A program made the translations under genes and the position numbers. Below, one piece after another: positions 16,739-26,651 of a DNA stretch of 64,000 bases (position 1 is its first letter; each line of letters opens with the position of its first letter). This DNA is from a bacterium (GTDB taxonomy: Bacteria; Desulfobacterota; DSWW01), in the NCBI GenBank assembly GCA_028277985.1, contig JANQFG010000167.1:1-64000 (forward strand), in the 5' to 3' direction. The notes below the pieces were generated by a model that was given only the letters and a program-made list of their open reading frames with translations, was not told the DNA's origin and searched no databases.

Positions 16739-17458
16739 TTATTCCTCAGCCTCTTCATGCCAGTAGAGCTGATTCATACCAATCCGATCCTTGAACTCCT
16801 GAGGAACCGCCTTCGGGTTCTTGTAGAAATGCAGGATGCAGGGCTCACCCGGATTCTTCTTCCTCTTCGCAACAACGATGTTCTGTGCCTTGTCCCCGCT
16901 CAGCATGTTGGACCAGATCTCGACCCACGTGCAGTGGTTGCAGTACACAGGCACATTCTCCTCACCCCACGTATGAGGCCCGGCCTTCTTCATCCTGGCA
17001 AAGCCGAACAGGCCGTCAACCATGCCCTGGTCGATCAGGAATCCCCCACTCCCGCAGCGGCCGAAGGTGACGATGAACTTGTCATCTTCTTCCTCGATCT
17101 TCAGGCCGGGAATCATACCGTGGTGCCGCAGGATACCATCCACCCACATCTCCATGTACTGCTTCATGCCAACTTCTCTCCTGACCTTCTCAAGACCCAG
17201 AATCGGGAGGAAGTAGCTTTCTTTCAGGGCGTCCCGTCCAGCCTCTTCGCCGTATCGGTTCACGATATGGGTCAGCAGAGATGCAACCCAGTAAACGTAG
17301 TGGTCGTGAATCCAATTCTTGGTTGCCTCATGCCTCTGGATCCAGGCCCTTGCACCATCGATATCGCCCTTGTCGAGGGCCTCCAATGCCAGGTCCATGT
17401 GGGTCCTTGTGAACTCCTCGAGTTCTTCATCTGTGAACAGCCGTTTCCCTTCTGCCAT
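16739..17458 (-). CDS. Cys/His protein of unknown family (single domain)
   Basis: A 239-residue single-domain paralogue of either half of the protein at 7435-8925. It has the opening LFTDEELEEFTRTHMDLALEALDKGD, then CGSGGFLID, GPHTWGEENVPVYCNHCTW, and GEPCILHFYKNP. The His that follows the YC-x2-C pair in the other copies is replaced (CTWVE), so the putative site is slightly different. It is the first gene of the probable sigma-54 operon, with the -24/-12 candidate about 100 bp upstream and the double dyad 220-260 bp upstream. Function not recognised. The pairing with CoA ligases suggests a catabolic role. Confidence 0.75.
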   Translation of the reverse strand: MAEGKRLFTDEELEEFTRTHMDLALEALDKGDIDGARAWIQRHEATKNWIHDHYVYWVASLLTHIVNRYGEEAGRDALKESYFLPILGLEKVRREVGMKQYMEMWVDGILRHHGMIPGLKIEEEDDKFIVTFGRCGSGGFLIDQGMVDGLFGFARMKKAGPHTWGEENVPVYCNHCTWVEIWSNMLSGDKAQNIVVAKRKKNPGEPCILHFYKNPKAVPQEFKDRIGMNQLYWHEEAEE

Positions 17459-17554
17459 GGTTCATCTCCTTTCCCGAAACTGGGGATCTTGCGCTTGATC
17501 TCCTCGATTCACCAGGGCCATACCATCAAGGATGCCCCGGCAAACACATACCAT

Positions 17555-17570
17555 TACAAAGGGCGTGCCG
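17555..17570 (-). promoter_or_regulatory. candidate sigma-54 (-24/-12) promoter
   Basis: On the minus strand CGGCACG-N4-TTGTA matches the TGGCACG-N4-TTGCW consensus with the essential GG at -24 and correct spacing; GC at -12 is GT. It lies about 97 bp before the start of the 16739-17458 gene. The paired dyad site at 17681-17717 is 110-160 bp upstream, the usual distance of an enhancer for an NtrC-type activator. Confidence 0.5.
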
Positions 17571-17680
17571 ACCGGGGCAAGGACACGAGGATTTCATTCC
17601 AAGATATTGATTCATATAAGGAAATTTACTTCTTAAGAGGAGAATATAGGGGAGACAGAAGAGGCAAACGTCCGAGAGGT

Positions 17681-17717
17681 TTCACCATATTTAGTGTATT
17701 TCACCAAATACAGTGAA
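17681..17717. promoter_or_regulatory. paired dyad site, probable activator-binding enhancer
   Basis: Two 18-bp units, TTCACCATATTTAGTGTA and TTCACCAAATACAGTGAA, are separated by one base. They match the units of the 36-bp palindrome at 16673-16708. The site lies between the end of the activator gene and the candidate sigma-54 promoter of the next operon. Confidence 0.65.
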
Positions 17718-17735
17718 AGCAGCTTCTTGGAGGGA

Positions 17736-20075
<2,340 letters not shown>

Positions 20076-20236
20076 CTCAATCCCTCGGTTCGGCTTTCGG
20101 GACCACCCGCCCCCCTGCTGATTTTGGTAATCTTTCAGGCCTTGCTCGAGCCCTGAATCCCCCCAAAGGGGAGGAACGATTCGGATGGGGCACTTGTATA
20201 CATTCTACCTTTCGAGCCTCTGATACCACAACACGG

Positions 20237-22030
20237 CTATTCCTCAGACGATTCCGGACGGGAAGCGGGCTCCTCGCCCAGACTGTCCAACCCGAGGCGA
20301 CCCGACGGACCCATCTGCGGCGCGGCAACGTTGAAGGTCTGAAGGAAGGTCACCAGGTTGACGTTTCTCCCGGAGATGGCAAGTTTCTTGCGAATGCTCT
20401 CTCGTTGGCGACTCACTGTGGCAGGGGATACGTGCCGAATCTGGGCGATCTCTTTGGTGCCGAGGCCCATGCGGATCATGTTGCAGGTCTTCAGTTCCGC
20501 TGGCGTCAGTTTGAGAAATCTCCTCGAAAGACGGTTCACGAGCGGGGAGGTGATCTCCTCCAGATTTCTTCTCAACAACCTGATGTATCCCATCTTTTCC
20601 GGGTCTACCTCCGACTCCAGGGCATGCAGGATCGGCATGATGATCTTATCCACATTGGCCATGATTGCTTCCTTGATAGCCCCCTTTTCGTCTTCGATCC
20701 TGGAGAGAACAGCGCGCAGCGCGGCGTTCGATTCCTGGAGTGCCTTGCGTTCCACTTGCAGCTCGGAGTGGGCGCTCCGTAACTCTTCCTCCATCCGCAT
20801 CCTTTTAGCGGTCCTCCCTAGCCGTTCCGCCACCGCGTCGATGAGAGCCCGTTCCTCGTGTAGGAACGGCCCCTCGTCCGCTGCCGGCATCTTTCTGGTG
20901 TAACAGACCTCCACCGCCCCGGCCTTTTGCCCCGTAATGATGATATCCGTAGACTGCTTGAAGCCCGTTTCTTTGAAGCCGGCGCTCCTGTATTCTTTCT
21001 CCTCGAAGATGATCCGGGCGCAGGTCACTTGCGGATACTGCCAGGAAGGGGGCAGGAGCTCCACGGCTCCCTGAAGCATGGCGTCCAGATTCGGGTCATG
21101 ACGTTCCACGAGCTTGGCGATCCCATAGAGGCATCTCAACTCCTTAATCCGCTCTCGAAGGGCGTGTTCCGCCCGCATCCTTTCTGCGGTGGCGCCCAAG
21201 CGCTCGGCCACCGCGTTGATCAGGGCCCTCTCTTCGTTCAGGAACGGACCCTCATCCGAAGGCGGCATCTCCCGCGTGTAGCAGACCTCTACGACGCCGG
21301 CTTTCTCGGCGGTAATGAGAATGTCTGCGGACTGCTTGTGAGGGGTCTCTTGGAAACCGGGGCTCTTGTACTCCCTATCCTCGAAGATGATCCGAGCGCA
21401 CGTCACTTCCGGATACTGCCAGGAAGGGGGCAGGAGTTCCACAGCTCCCTGCAGCATGGCGTCCAGATTCGGCTCGTGCCGCTCATCGAGCTTGGCGATC
21501 CCATAGAGGCATCGCAACTCCTTGACCCTTTCTCGAAGGGCGTTTTCCGCCTTCATTCTTTTCGCCGTGGCGCTCAACCGTTCGGCCACCGCGTTGATCA
21601 GGGCTCTCTCTTCGTTCAGGAACGGACCCTCGTCCGACGGCGGCATCTCCTGGGTGTAGTAGACCTCAACGACCCCGGTCCTTTCGCCTTTCGTGAGGAT
21701 GTCCGCTGACTGCCTGTGTTGAGTCTCTTGGAAGTCCGGACTCTCGTAGTACTTGTCTTCAAAGATGATCCGGGCGCACGTCACTTCCGGATACTGCCAG
21801 GAGGGGGGCAGGAGATCTACAGCCCCCTGCAGGATGGCGTCCAAATTCGGCTCGTGAAGCTCCACGAGCTTGGCGATTCCATAGAGGCACCGCAACTCCT
21901 TGACCCTTTCTCGAAGGGCGTTTTCGATCTTTTCTCGTTCTTCTTTGTCGCGTATGGGGCTGTCCGTGCCTCTCTTGGCCCCTCTCTTTTGCAGCGGGAC
22001 CTTCTTCCGGTTTCTTCCTTTCTCACCCAT
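20237..22030 (-). CDS. LuxR-type regulator with three tandem sensor units
   Basis: A 597-residue cytoplasmic protein. Three near-identical 126-residue units (about 36-161, 162-287, 288-413) each start with RVKELRCLYGIAKL and contain LLPPSWQYP.VTCARIIFE, then ...EGPFLNEERALINAVAERL. This is a GAF-like sensory unit usually present once in histidine kinases. A coiled coil follows (about 405-450), and then a LuxR/GerE-type helix-turn-helix (LGTKEIAQIRHVSPATVSRQRESIRKKL, about 525-552). The conserved Cys in each unit could bind a ligand or metal. GAGGAGGCGGCCTG precedes the ATG. It is divergent from the NADH module at 22229-25256, a probable target. Confidence 0.85.
   Translation of the reverse strand: MGEKGRNRKKVPLQKRGAKRGTDSPIRDKEEREKIENALRERVKELRCLYGIAKLVELHEPNLDAILQGAVDLLPPSWQYPEVTCARIIFEDKYYESPDFQETQHRQSADILTKGERTGVVEVYYTQEMPPSDEGPFLNEERALINAVAERLSATAKRMKAENALRERVKELRCLYGIAKLDERHEPNLDAMLQGAVELLPPSWQYPEVTCARIIFEDREYKSPGFQETPHKQSADILITAEKAGVVEVCYTREMPPSDEGPFLNEERALINAVAERLGATAERMRAEHALRERIKELRCLYGIAKLVERHDPNLDAMLQGAVELLPPSWQYPQVTCARIIFEEKEYRSAGFKETGFKQSTDIIITGQKAGAVEVCYTRKMPAADEGPFLHEERALIDAVAERLGRTAKRMRMEEELRSAHSELQVERKALQESNAALRAVLSRIEDEKGAIKEAIMANVDKIIMPILHALESEVDPEKMGYIRLLRRNLEEITSPLVNRLSRRFLKLTPAELKTCNMIRMGLGTKEIAQIRHVSPATVSRQRESIRKKLAISGRNVNLVTFLQTFNVAAPQMGPSGRLGLDSLGEEPASRPESSEE
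20792..21925 (-). repeat. three tandem 378-bp coding repeats
   Basis: The three sensor units of the LuxR-type regulator occupy about 21548-21925, 21170-21547 and 20792-21169, each 378 bp (126 codons). Long stretches such as the codons for LPPSWQYP and VTCARIIFE are nearly identical in DNA, so the triplication is fairly recent. Confidence 0.8.
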
Positions 22031-22061
22031 CAGGCCGCCTCCTCTTATTGCATATAGACAT

Positions 22062-22124
22062 TAGGCATTTAATAGGCAGATAATGCAAAGCACAATGCCT
22101 ATATTATATGGGCATTATATGGGC
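22062..22124. promoter_or_regulatory. divergent control region with 11-bp direct repeats
   Basis: The gap between the LuxR-type regulator and the NADH module holds two perfect adjacent copies of ATTATATGGGC (22103-22113, 22114-22124), one helical turn apart. It also holds an inverted pair TAGGCATT (22062-22069) / AATGCCTA (22094-22101). This AT-rich patch in a GC-rich region probably binds a regulator and carries the divergent promoters. Confidence 0.55.
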
Positions 22125-22228
22125 TTATATTCAGTATTGTCAAGATCAAAGAATCAGGCGATCTTTAGGTTCATTCGAGGTGGGTCGAAGTCTTCATCGG
22201 TACCCGACAGGAGAACAAGGAGTAACCC

Positions 22229-22729
22229 ATGGAAGCGCATGTTCTGGAAGAAGTGTGGGACGGCAGGCCAAAACAGCCGCAGCAACTCATCGAGGTTTTA
22301 CTGGATGTGCAGGATCGACAGGGCTTCGTCTCCGAAGAAGCCCTGCGGGAGATCTCGAAGGAACTCACCGTGCCTCTCATCGATGTCTGGCGAGTGGCGA
22401 ACTTCTACAAGGGCATTTCTCTGCAGCCTAGGGGGAAACATCTGATCACCGTCTGCATGGGCACGGCCTGTCACGTGCGGACCGCCGCCCTCCTGGTGGA
22501 GGAGTGCTTTTCCCAGATCCGCATGGAGACGGGCGACACCTCCGTGGACGGCCTCTTCACGATCGAAAAGGTGAATTGTCTCGGAGCGTGTGCCCTCGGA
22601 CCGATCGTTGTTCTGGATGGGGTCTACCACCATCACATGACCCCTGCCAAGCTGCGCAGGCTCATCAAATCCGTCTACAAGCTCGAAGAGGAGACCATGT
22701 CCGATGCCGCACATCACAACCCCGCATGA
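22229..22729 (+). CDS. NuoE/HoxE-like [2Fe-2S] subunit of NADH oxidoreductase
   Basis: A 166-residue thioredoxin-like [2Fe-2S] protein. The cluster ligands are C76-x4-C81 (CMGTAC) and C117-x3-C121 (CLGAC). The N-terminal helical part (LLDVQDRQGFVSEEALREIS) is typical of the 24-kDa subunit of complex I and of HoxE/HndA/BamG-like subunits. It passes electrons between the flavin subunit and its partner. AAGGAG lies ahead of the ATG. The C-terminus overlaps the start of the next gene by 26 bp, so the two are cotranslated. Confidence 0.9.
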   Translation: MEAHVLEEVWDGRPKQPQQLIEVLLDVQDRQGFVSEEALREISKELTVPLIDVWRVANFYKGISLQPRGKHLITVCMGTACHVRTAALLVEECFSQIRMETGDTSVDGLFTIEKVNCLGACALGPIVVLDGVYHHHMTPAKLRRLIKSVYKLEEETMSDAAHHNPA

Positions 22730-24554
22730 GTTGACGGACCTCAGGAGCAAGCTCTCCATTCGTTCCGAAAAGGCAAGCCACACGTTGGCGATCTGTAACG
22801 GCACCGGGTGTCAGGCATCCCGGTCCGCGCCCGTGGTGGAAGCCCTACGAGAGCAACTCTCTGAACAAGGTCTGGAAGAAAGAATCCGGATACGGGTCAC
22901 GGGCTGCCAGGGCTTCTGCGAGCAGGGGCCGGTGGTTGTGGTCGAGCCGGGCGATACATTCTACTGCCGCGTGGCCCCGGAAGACGCCGCGGAGCTTGTA
23001 TCCTCAGTGTCCCAGGGCAATGTGCTGGAGAGGCTCCTCTATGTGGACCCCGTCTCCCAGGAAAGGATGCCCACGGAAGCGGATATTCCCTTCTTTCGTG
23101 CCCAGGATCGCGTGCTTCTCGGCCAGAACAGGCGGGTCGATCCGTGCTCCATCGATGACTACATTGCCGCAGGCGGATACAAGGCGCTGGCTAAGGTCCT
23201 CACCGGCATGGAGCCCGAGAAGGTCATCGAGGAGATCAAGGCCTCCGGCCTCAGGGGAAGAGGCGGTGCGGGATTCCCGACCGGCCGAAAGTGGGCCTCC
23301 TGCAGGGCCGCGCCGGGTGACCTGAGATACGTCATCTGCAACGCCGACGAAGGTGATCCGGGAGCCTACATGGACCGTTGCGTCCTTGAGGGGAATCCCC
23401 ATCTCGTGATCGAGGGCATGCTGATCGGGGCCTGGGCCATCGGTGCGGGAGCAGGCTACATCTACGTTCGCAAGGAGTATCCCCTGGCCGTTCAGAACGC
23501 GCGGACCGCGATCGACCAGGCCAGAGCGTACGGTCTTCTGGGCCGGAACATTCTCGATTCCGGGTTCTCCTTCGACCTCGAGATAGCCCGGGGCGGCGGT
23601 GCCTTCGTGTGCGGCGAGTCTACGGCCCTGATGGCCTCCATCGAAGGCCAGGTCGGCGACCCCTCTCCGAAGGACATACACACGGTGGAAAAGGGATTGT
23701 GGAACAGGCCCACCAATCTGAACAACGTGGAGACGTGGGCGAACGTGCCTTTCATCATCAACAACGGAGCGGACTGGTTCGCCGCCAAGGGCACCGAACA
23801 CAGCAAGGGAACGAAGATATTCGCCCTCACCGGCCGGATCAAGAATACGGGTCTCGTCGAGGTGCCCATGGGCACTTCCCTCCGCGACATCATCTTTGAC
23901 ATCGGTGGTGGGGCCGCGAACGGTACGGCCGTCAAGGCGGTTCAGACGGGCGGGCCCTCCGGCGGCTGCCTTCCGGAGTCTCAGTTCGATCTTCCCGTGG
24001 ATTTCGAGACCCTCAGCGAGGCGGGTTCCATGGTCGGCTCCGGCGGCATGGTCGTCATGGACGAACGGACCTGCATGGTGGACGTGGCCAAGTACTTCCT
24101 GGAATTCCTCCAGGAGGAATCGTGCGGCAGCTGCGCGCCCTGCAGGATCGGATTGAGCAGGATGCTGGAGATTGTGGAGGACATCGCAGAGGGGCGGGGC
24201 CGGCTCGAGCAGATCGACCTGCTCGAAGAACTGGCCGACACGGTCGCCCACACCTCTCTCTGCGGTTTGGGCAAGACCGCACCCAACCCGGTGCTCTCCA
24301 CGCTGCGCTATTTCCGCGACGAGTTCCTTTCCCATATCCAGGAACAGAAGTGTTCGGCAGGCGTCTGTCGTGCCCTCACCGTCTACTCGATCGAGTCGGA
24401 GAACTGCGACGGGTGCGGTGTCTGCCTTCGCGGCTGCCCGGTGGGAGCGATCAGCGGAGCCAAGAAAGAGCCCCATGTCATCGACCCGGAGATATGCACG
24501 CGTTGCGGCATTTGTCGAAGTGAATGCAAATCTGACGCGATCTATGTCAATTAG
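22704..24554 (+). CDS. NuoF/HndC-like NADH-binding flavoprotein with extra Fe-S domains
   Basis: A 616-residue subunit in four parts. First, an N-terminal thioredoxin-like [2Fe-2S] domain (C31, C36, C68, C72). Second, the FMN/NADH Rossmann-like core with GLRGRGGAGFPTGRKW (182-197) and CNADEGDPGAYMDR. Third, the NuoF [4Fe-4S] domain (SCGSCAPCRIG plus a downstream Cys in HTSLCGLGKT). Fourth, a C-terminal 2[4Fe-4S] ferredoxin (CDGCGVCLRGCP and CTRCGICRSEC). This is the layout of electron-bifurcating or confurcating hydrogenase and Bam-type NADH subunits. It oxidises or reduces NAD(H) through FMN and exchanges electrons with ferredoxin. No hydrogenase subunit is encoded beside it. Confidence 0.92.
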   Translation: MPHITTPHELTDLRSKLSIRSEKASHTLAICNGTGCQASRSAPVVEALREQLSEQGLEERIRIRVTGCQGFCEQGPVVVVEPGDTFYCRVAPEDAAELVSSVSQGNVLERLLYVDPVSQERMPTEADIPFFRAQDRVLLGQNRRVDPCSIDDYIAAGGYKALAKVLTGMEPEKVIEEIKASGLRGRGGAGFPTGRKWASCRAAPGDLRYVICNADEGDPGAYMDRCVLEGNPHLVIEGMLIGAWAIGAGAGYIYVRKEYPLAVQNARTAIDQARAYGLLGRNILDSGFSFDLEIARGGGAFVCGESTALMASIEGQVGDPSPKDIHTVEKGLWNRPTNLNNVETWANVPFIINNGADWFAAKGTEHSKGTKIFALTGRIKNTGLVEVPMGTSLRDIIFDIGGGAANGTAVKAVQTGGPSGGCLPESQFDLPVDFETLSEAGSMVGSGGMVVMDERTCMVDVAKYFLEFLQEESCGSCAPCRIGLSRMLEIVEDIAEGRGRLEQIDLLEELADTVAHTSLCGLGKTAPNPVLSTLRYFRDEFLSHIQEQKCSAGVCRALTVYSIESENCDGCGVCLRGCPVGAISGAKKEPHVIDPEICTRCGICRSECKSDAIYVN

Positions 24555-24566
24555 GAGGGAATCAAG

Positions 24567-25256
24567 GTGCAACACTACATAACGATGAATATGGACGGCG
24601 CAAAACTGAGGACACCACAAGGTGTATCGGTCTTGGATGTGGCGGTGGAATACGGCGTCTGCATTCCGCACCTGTGCCATATCTCCAGCATGACGGACAT
24701 CGGAGCGTGTCGTTTGTGCATCGTCGAGCACGTGAGCAACGGCAGGTCCAAGATCACTACCTCCTGCACGCTGGAAGCGAAGGAAGGTATGGTGGTTCGC
24801 ACGAACACGGACCGGATCAGGGCCTTTCGGAAGAATGTTGCGGAACTCCTGGTGGCAGAAGCGCCCAACTCCCGTGCGGTACAGGATGTTGCAGTGCGCT
24901 GTGGGGTTACAAACGTGCGCTACCCCTTCCGCAACGAGAATTGCATCCTCTGTGGGCGCTGCGTCCGGGTTTGCGCCGAAGTCTGGCAGGCGAAGGCGAT
25001 CGGATTCATCGGCCGTGGGAAGGACCGCCACGTCGATTTTCCCTTCGGCACCCGGCCGGATTTCTGCAAGATGTGCGGAACGTGCGTCGACATCTGTCCC
25101 ATGACGATAACGCCCTGCAACGGCCCGATGAAGCCGGGAGAGGAGTATCTCTGCGGGCAGTGTGAATCACAGCTTACCATGAACGCTGACTTCCCCGACA
25201 CCTGCGTTTCCTGTGACCTGGGCAAAGGATTTCATTGCGAGCGGCAACGGGCCTAA
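24567..25256 (+). CDS. HoxU/NuoG-N-like ferredoxin subunit
   Basis: A 229-residue Fe-S subunit. The N-terminal [2Fe-2S] domain has C37, C48, C51 and C67. It is followed by two [4Fe-4S] clusters (C126-x2-C129-x2-C132-x3-C136 and C167-x2-C170-x2-C173-x3-C177). Five further cysteines lie near the C-terminus (C196, C199, C213, C216, C224). The His-Cys3 cluster motif seen between these domains in NuoG, HoxU and HydA is absent. GGAGG stands 12 bp after the previous stop. It should be the electron-exit subunit of the module; the partner enzyme is not encoded here. Confidence 0.88.
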   Translation: MQHYITMNMDGAKLRTPQGVSVLDVAVEYGVCIPHLCHISSMTDIGACRLCIVEHVSNGRSKITTSCTLEAKEGMVVRTNTDRIRAFRKNVAELLVAEAPNSRAVQDVAVRCGVTNVRYPFRNENCILCGRCVRVCAEVWQAKAIGFIGRGKDRHVDFPFGTRPDFCKMCGTCVDICPMTITPCNGPMKPGEEYLCGQCESQLTMNADFPDTCVSCDLGKGFHCERQRA

Positions 25257-25295
25257 CGAACCATCCTAGGTTTCCAGTCTTCGTCGAGGCAGGAA

Positions 25296-25661
25296 GTGAG
25301 AAAGCCCACGGTCCCCGGAGATGATCGGCTCGTGAGCCTGTTTCAGTGGCTGGACACCGAGGAAGGCATGACCTCGATGAAGGCCATCGATCAGGTGGCG
25401 GCAGCACTCGAAGGCGCCGATCTGGACCTGGAGAAGCGGCGGATCGTCTGGCCCAACGGAAAGAGACTGACCATAGAGCAGACCACCAGGAGAATCCAGA
25501 AGAAGTTCCCGGCAGACTTCCGGTTTGTCGAAAACCACGTCATGTGCTGGATGGAAATGCGTTTCGAGCCGAAGGGCCTCGATCGGGACCAGACCGAGGC
25601 CTTTCGAGTCCGGATCGGCCAGTGGCTCGAGGCGCACAAACGAAGTCAAGGCCATTCCTGA
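25296..25661 (+). CDS. small hypothetical protein
   Basis: A 121-residue soluble protein that I do not recognise. It starts at GTG after GAGGCAGGAA and follows the Fe-S subunit by 39 bp on the same strand. The sequence is hydrophilic with balanced charge and codon use consistent with its neighbours. The central segment KRRIVWPNGKRLTIEQTTRRIQKKFP looks like a small alpha/beta domain. It may be a cotranscribed accessory gene of the NADH module, but could also be an independent small gene. Confidence 0.5.
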   Translation: MRKPTVPGDDRLVSLFQWLDTEEGMTSMKAIDQVAAALEGADLDLEKRRIVWPNGKRLTIEQTTRRIQKKFPADFRFVENHVMCWMEMRFEPKGLDRDQTEAFRVRIGQWLEAHKRSQGHS

Positions 25662-26049
25662 GTCCGCTGGACGCAGCCCGAGGTAGCTGCCCGCCAGGGC
25701 CCGGAGCCCACGCCTATCCCAGTGGGCCTTTCGGTCCCCTGGGCAAAGACCTGCCCGTGATTTCCTCTTGGTCATTTCCATACAACTCCCGGCTCTTCCC
25801 CTCACTGAATCCTCCCTGAATCGGCGTTGACACGCAATCTCCGCATCCCCTATGCTAGCCCTGTCTTGAGCCGATGCAAGTGCTTGCCAAGGGCATCGAG
25901 ATTCATCTCCCGCTCCTCGACATGGTAGGAACAGGCAGACCTCTCTGAGGCTTCACCCTATAAGGGTCATCCTTGAAAGGATCCTCACCTCTCCGACAGG
26001 AACCTGTCCGGAGGAGCGGCGCCAACACAAAAGAAAAGAGGAGTGCACG
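25662..26049. other. non-coding gap before the Yip1-like gene
   Basis: No gene is supported in these 388 bases. A candidate plus-strand promoter is TTGACA (25827-25832), 18 bp, TATGCT (25851-25856). A small stem GACAGG-AA-CCTGTC lies at about 25995-26008 in the untranslated leader. Confidence 0.45.
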
Positions 26050-26565
26050 ATGGATAACCTGTTCGACCGGATGGTTCGCGCGGCCAAACTCGACGTGCAA
26101 CTGTACGAAGAGGTCGAGAAGGATCAGACCGCGATGACGCAAGCCATGACGTCGGTGCTCATTTCGAGCGCGGCGGGCGGAATCGGCAGCCTGGGTGTGG
26201 TGGGATTGTGGGGCCTCCTCGTAGGGCTTGTCGCGGCCCTCCTGGGCTGGTTCGTCTGGGCCTTTCTGACCTACTTCATCGGCACGAGGCTTTTGCCCGA
26301 ACCTCAGACCAAGGCTGACCTGGGCGAGTTGCTCAGAACGATCGGTTTCTCCAGCTCACCGGGAGTGATCCGAGTATTGGGGGTGATTCCCGTGCTCGGG
26401 ACGATCGCCATGTTCCTGGCATCCATCTGGATGCTGGTGGCCATGGTCATCGCGGTCCGACAGGCGCTCGACTACCAGAGCACCTGGCGCGCGGCAGGGG
26501 TCTGCCTGATCGGCTGGATTGCCCAGATGGTCCTCTACGGAATCGTCTTCGCGCTCTTCGGCTGA
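26050..26565 (+). CDS. Yip1-domain-like membrane protein
   Basis: A 171-residue protein with a short cytoplasmic N-terminus and four to five hydrophobic segments (about 45-60, 62-80, 108-135, 148-170). The pattern resembles bacterial Yip1/DUF1282-like membrane proteins: an amphipathic start, GTRLLPEPQTKADLGELLRTIGFSSSPG between helices, then helix pairs. No catalytic motif is visible. The ATG has only a weak upstream purine run. It precedes a CvpA-like gene by 86 bp on the same strand. The role is unknown; members of this family are general membrane proteins. Confidence 0.6.
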   Translation: MDNLFDRMVRAAKLDVQLYEEVEKDQTAMTQAMTSVLISSAAGGIGSLGVVGLWGLLVGLVAALLGWFVWAFLTYFIGTRLLPEPQTKADLGELLRTIGFSSSPGVIRVLGVIPVLGTIAMFLASIWMLVAMVIAVRQALDYQSTWRAAGVCLIGWIAQMVLYGIVFALFG

Positions 26566-26651
26566 GGTTCCGGATTCCAGCAGAGGCGTGCCTTTCTCCC
26601 TAGCCCGTTGCCGCAAGATGAATCGCACGCTTGTCTCCCGGGGGGTTCCCA

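Noticed and set aside
23004-25031. 675-residue open frame opposite the NADH module
   Set aside because: It is antisense to NuoF-like and HoxU-like genes with clear cofactor motifs; no start signal or domain is seen.
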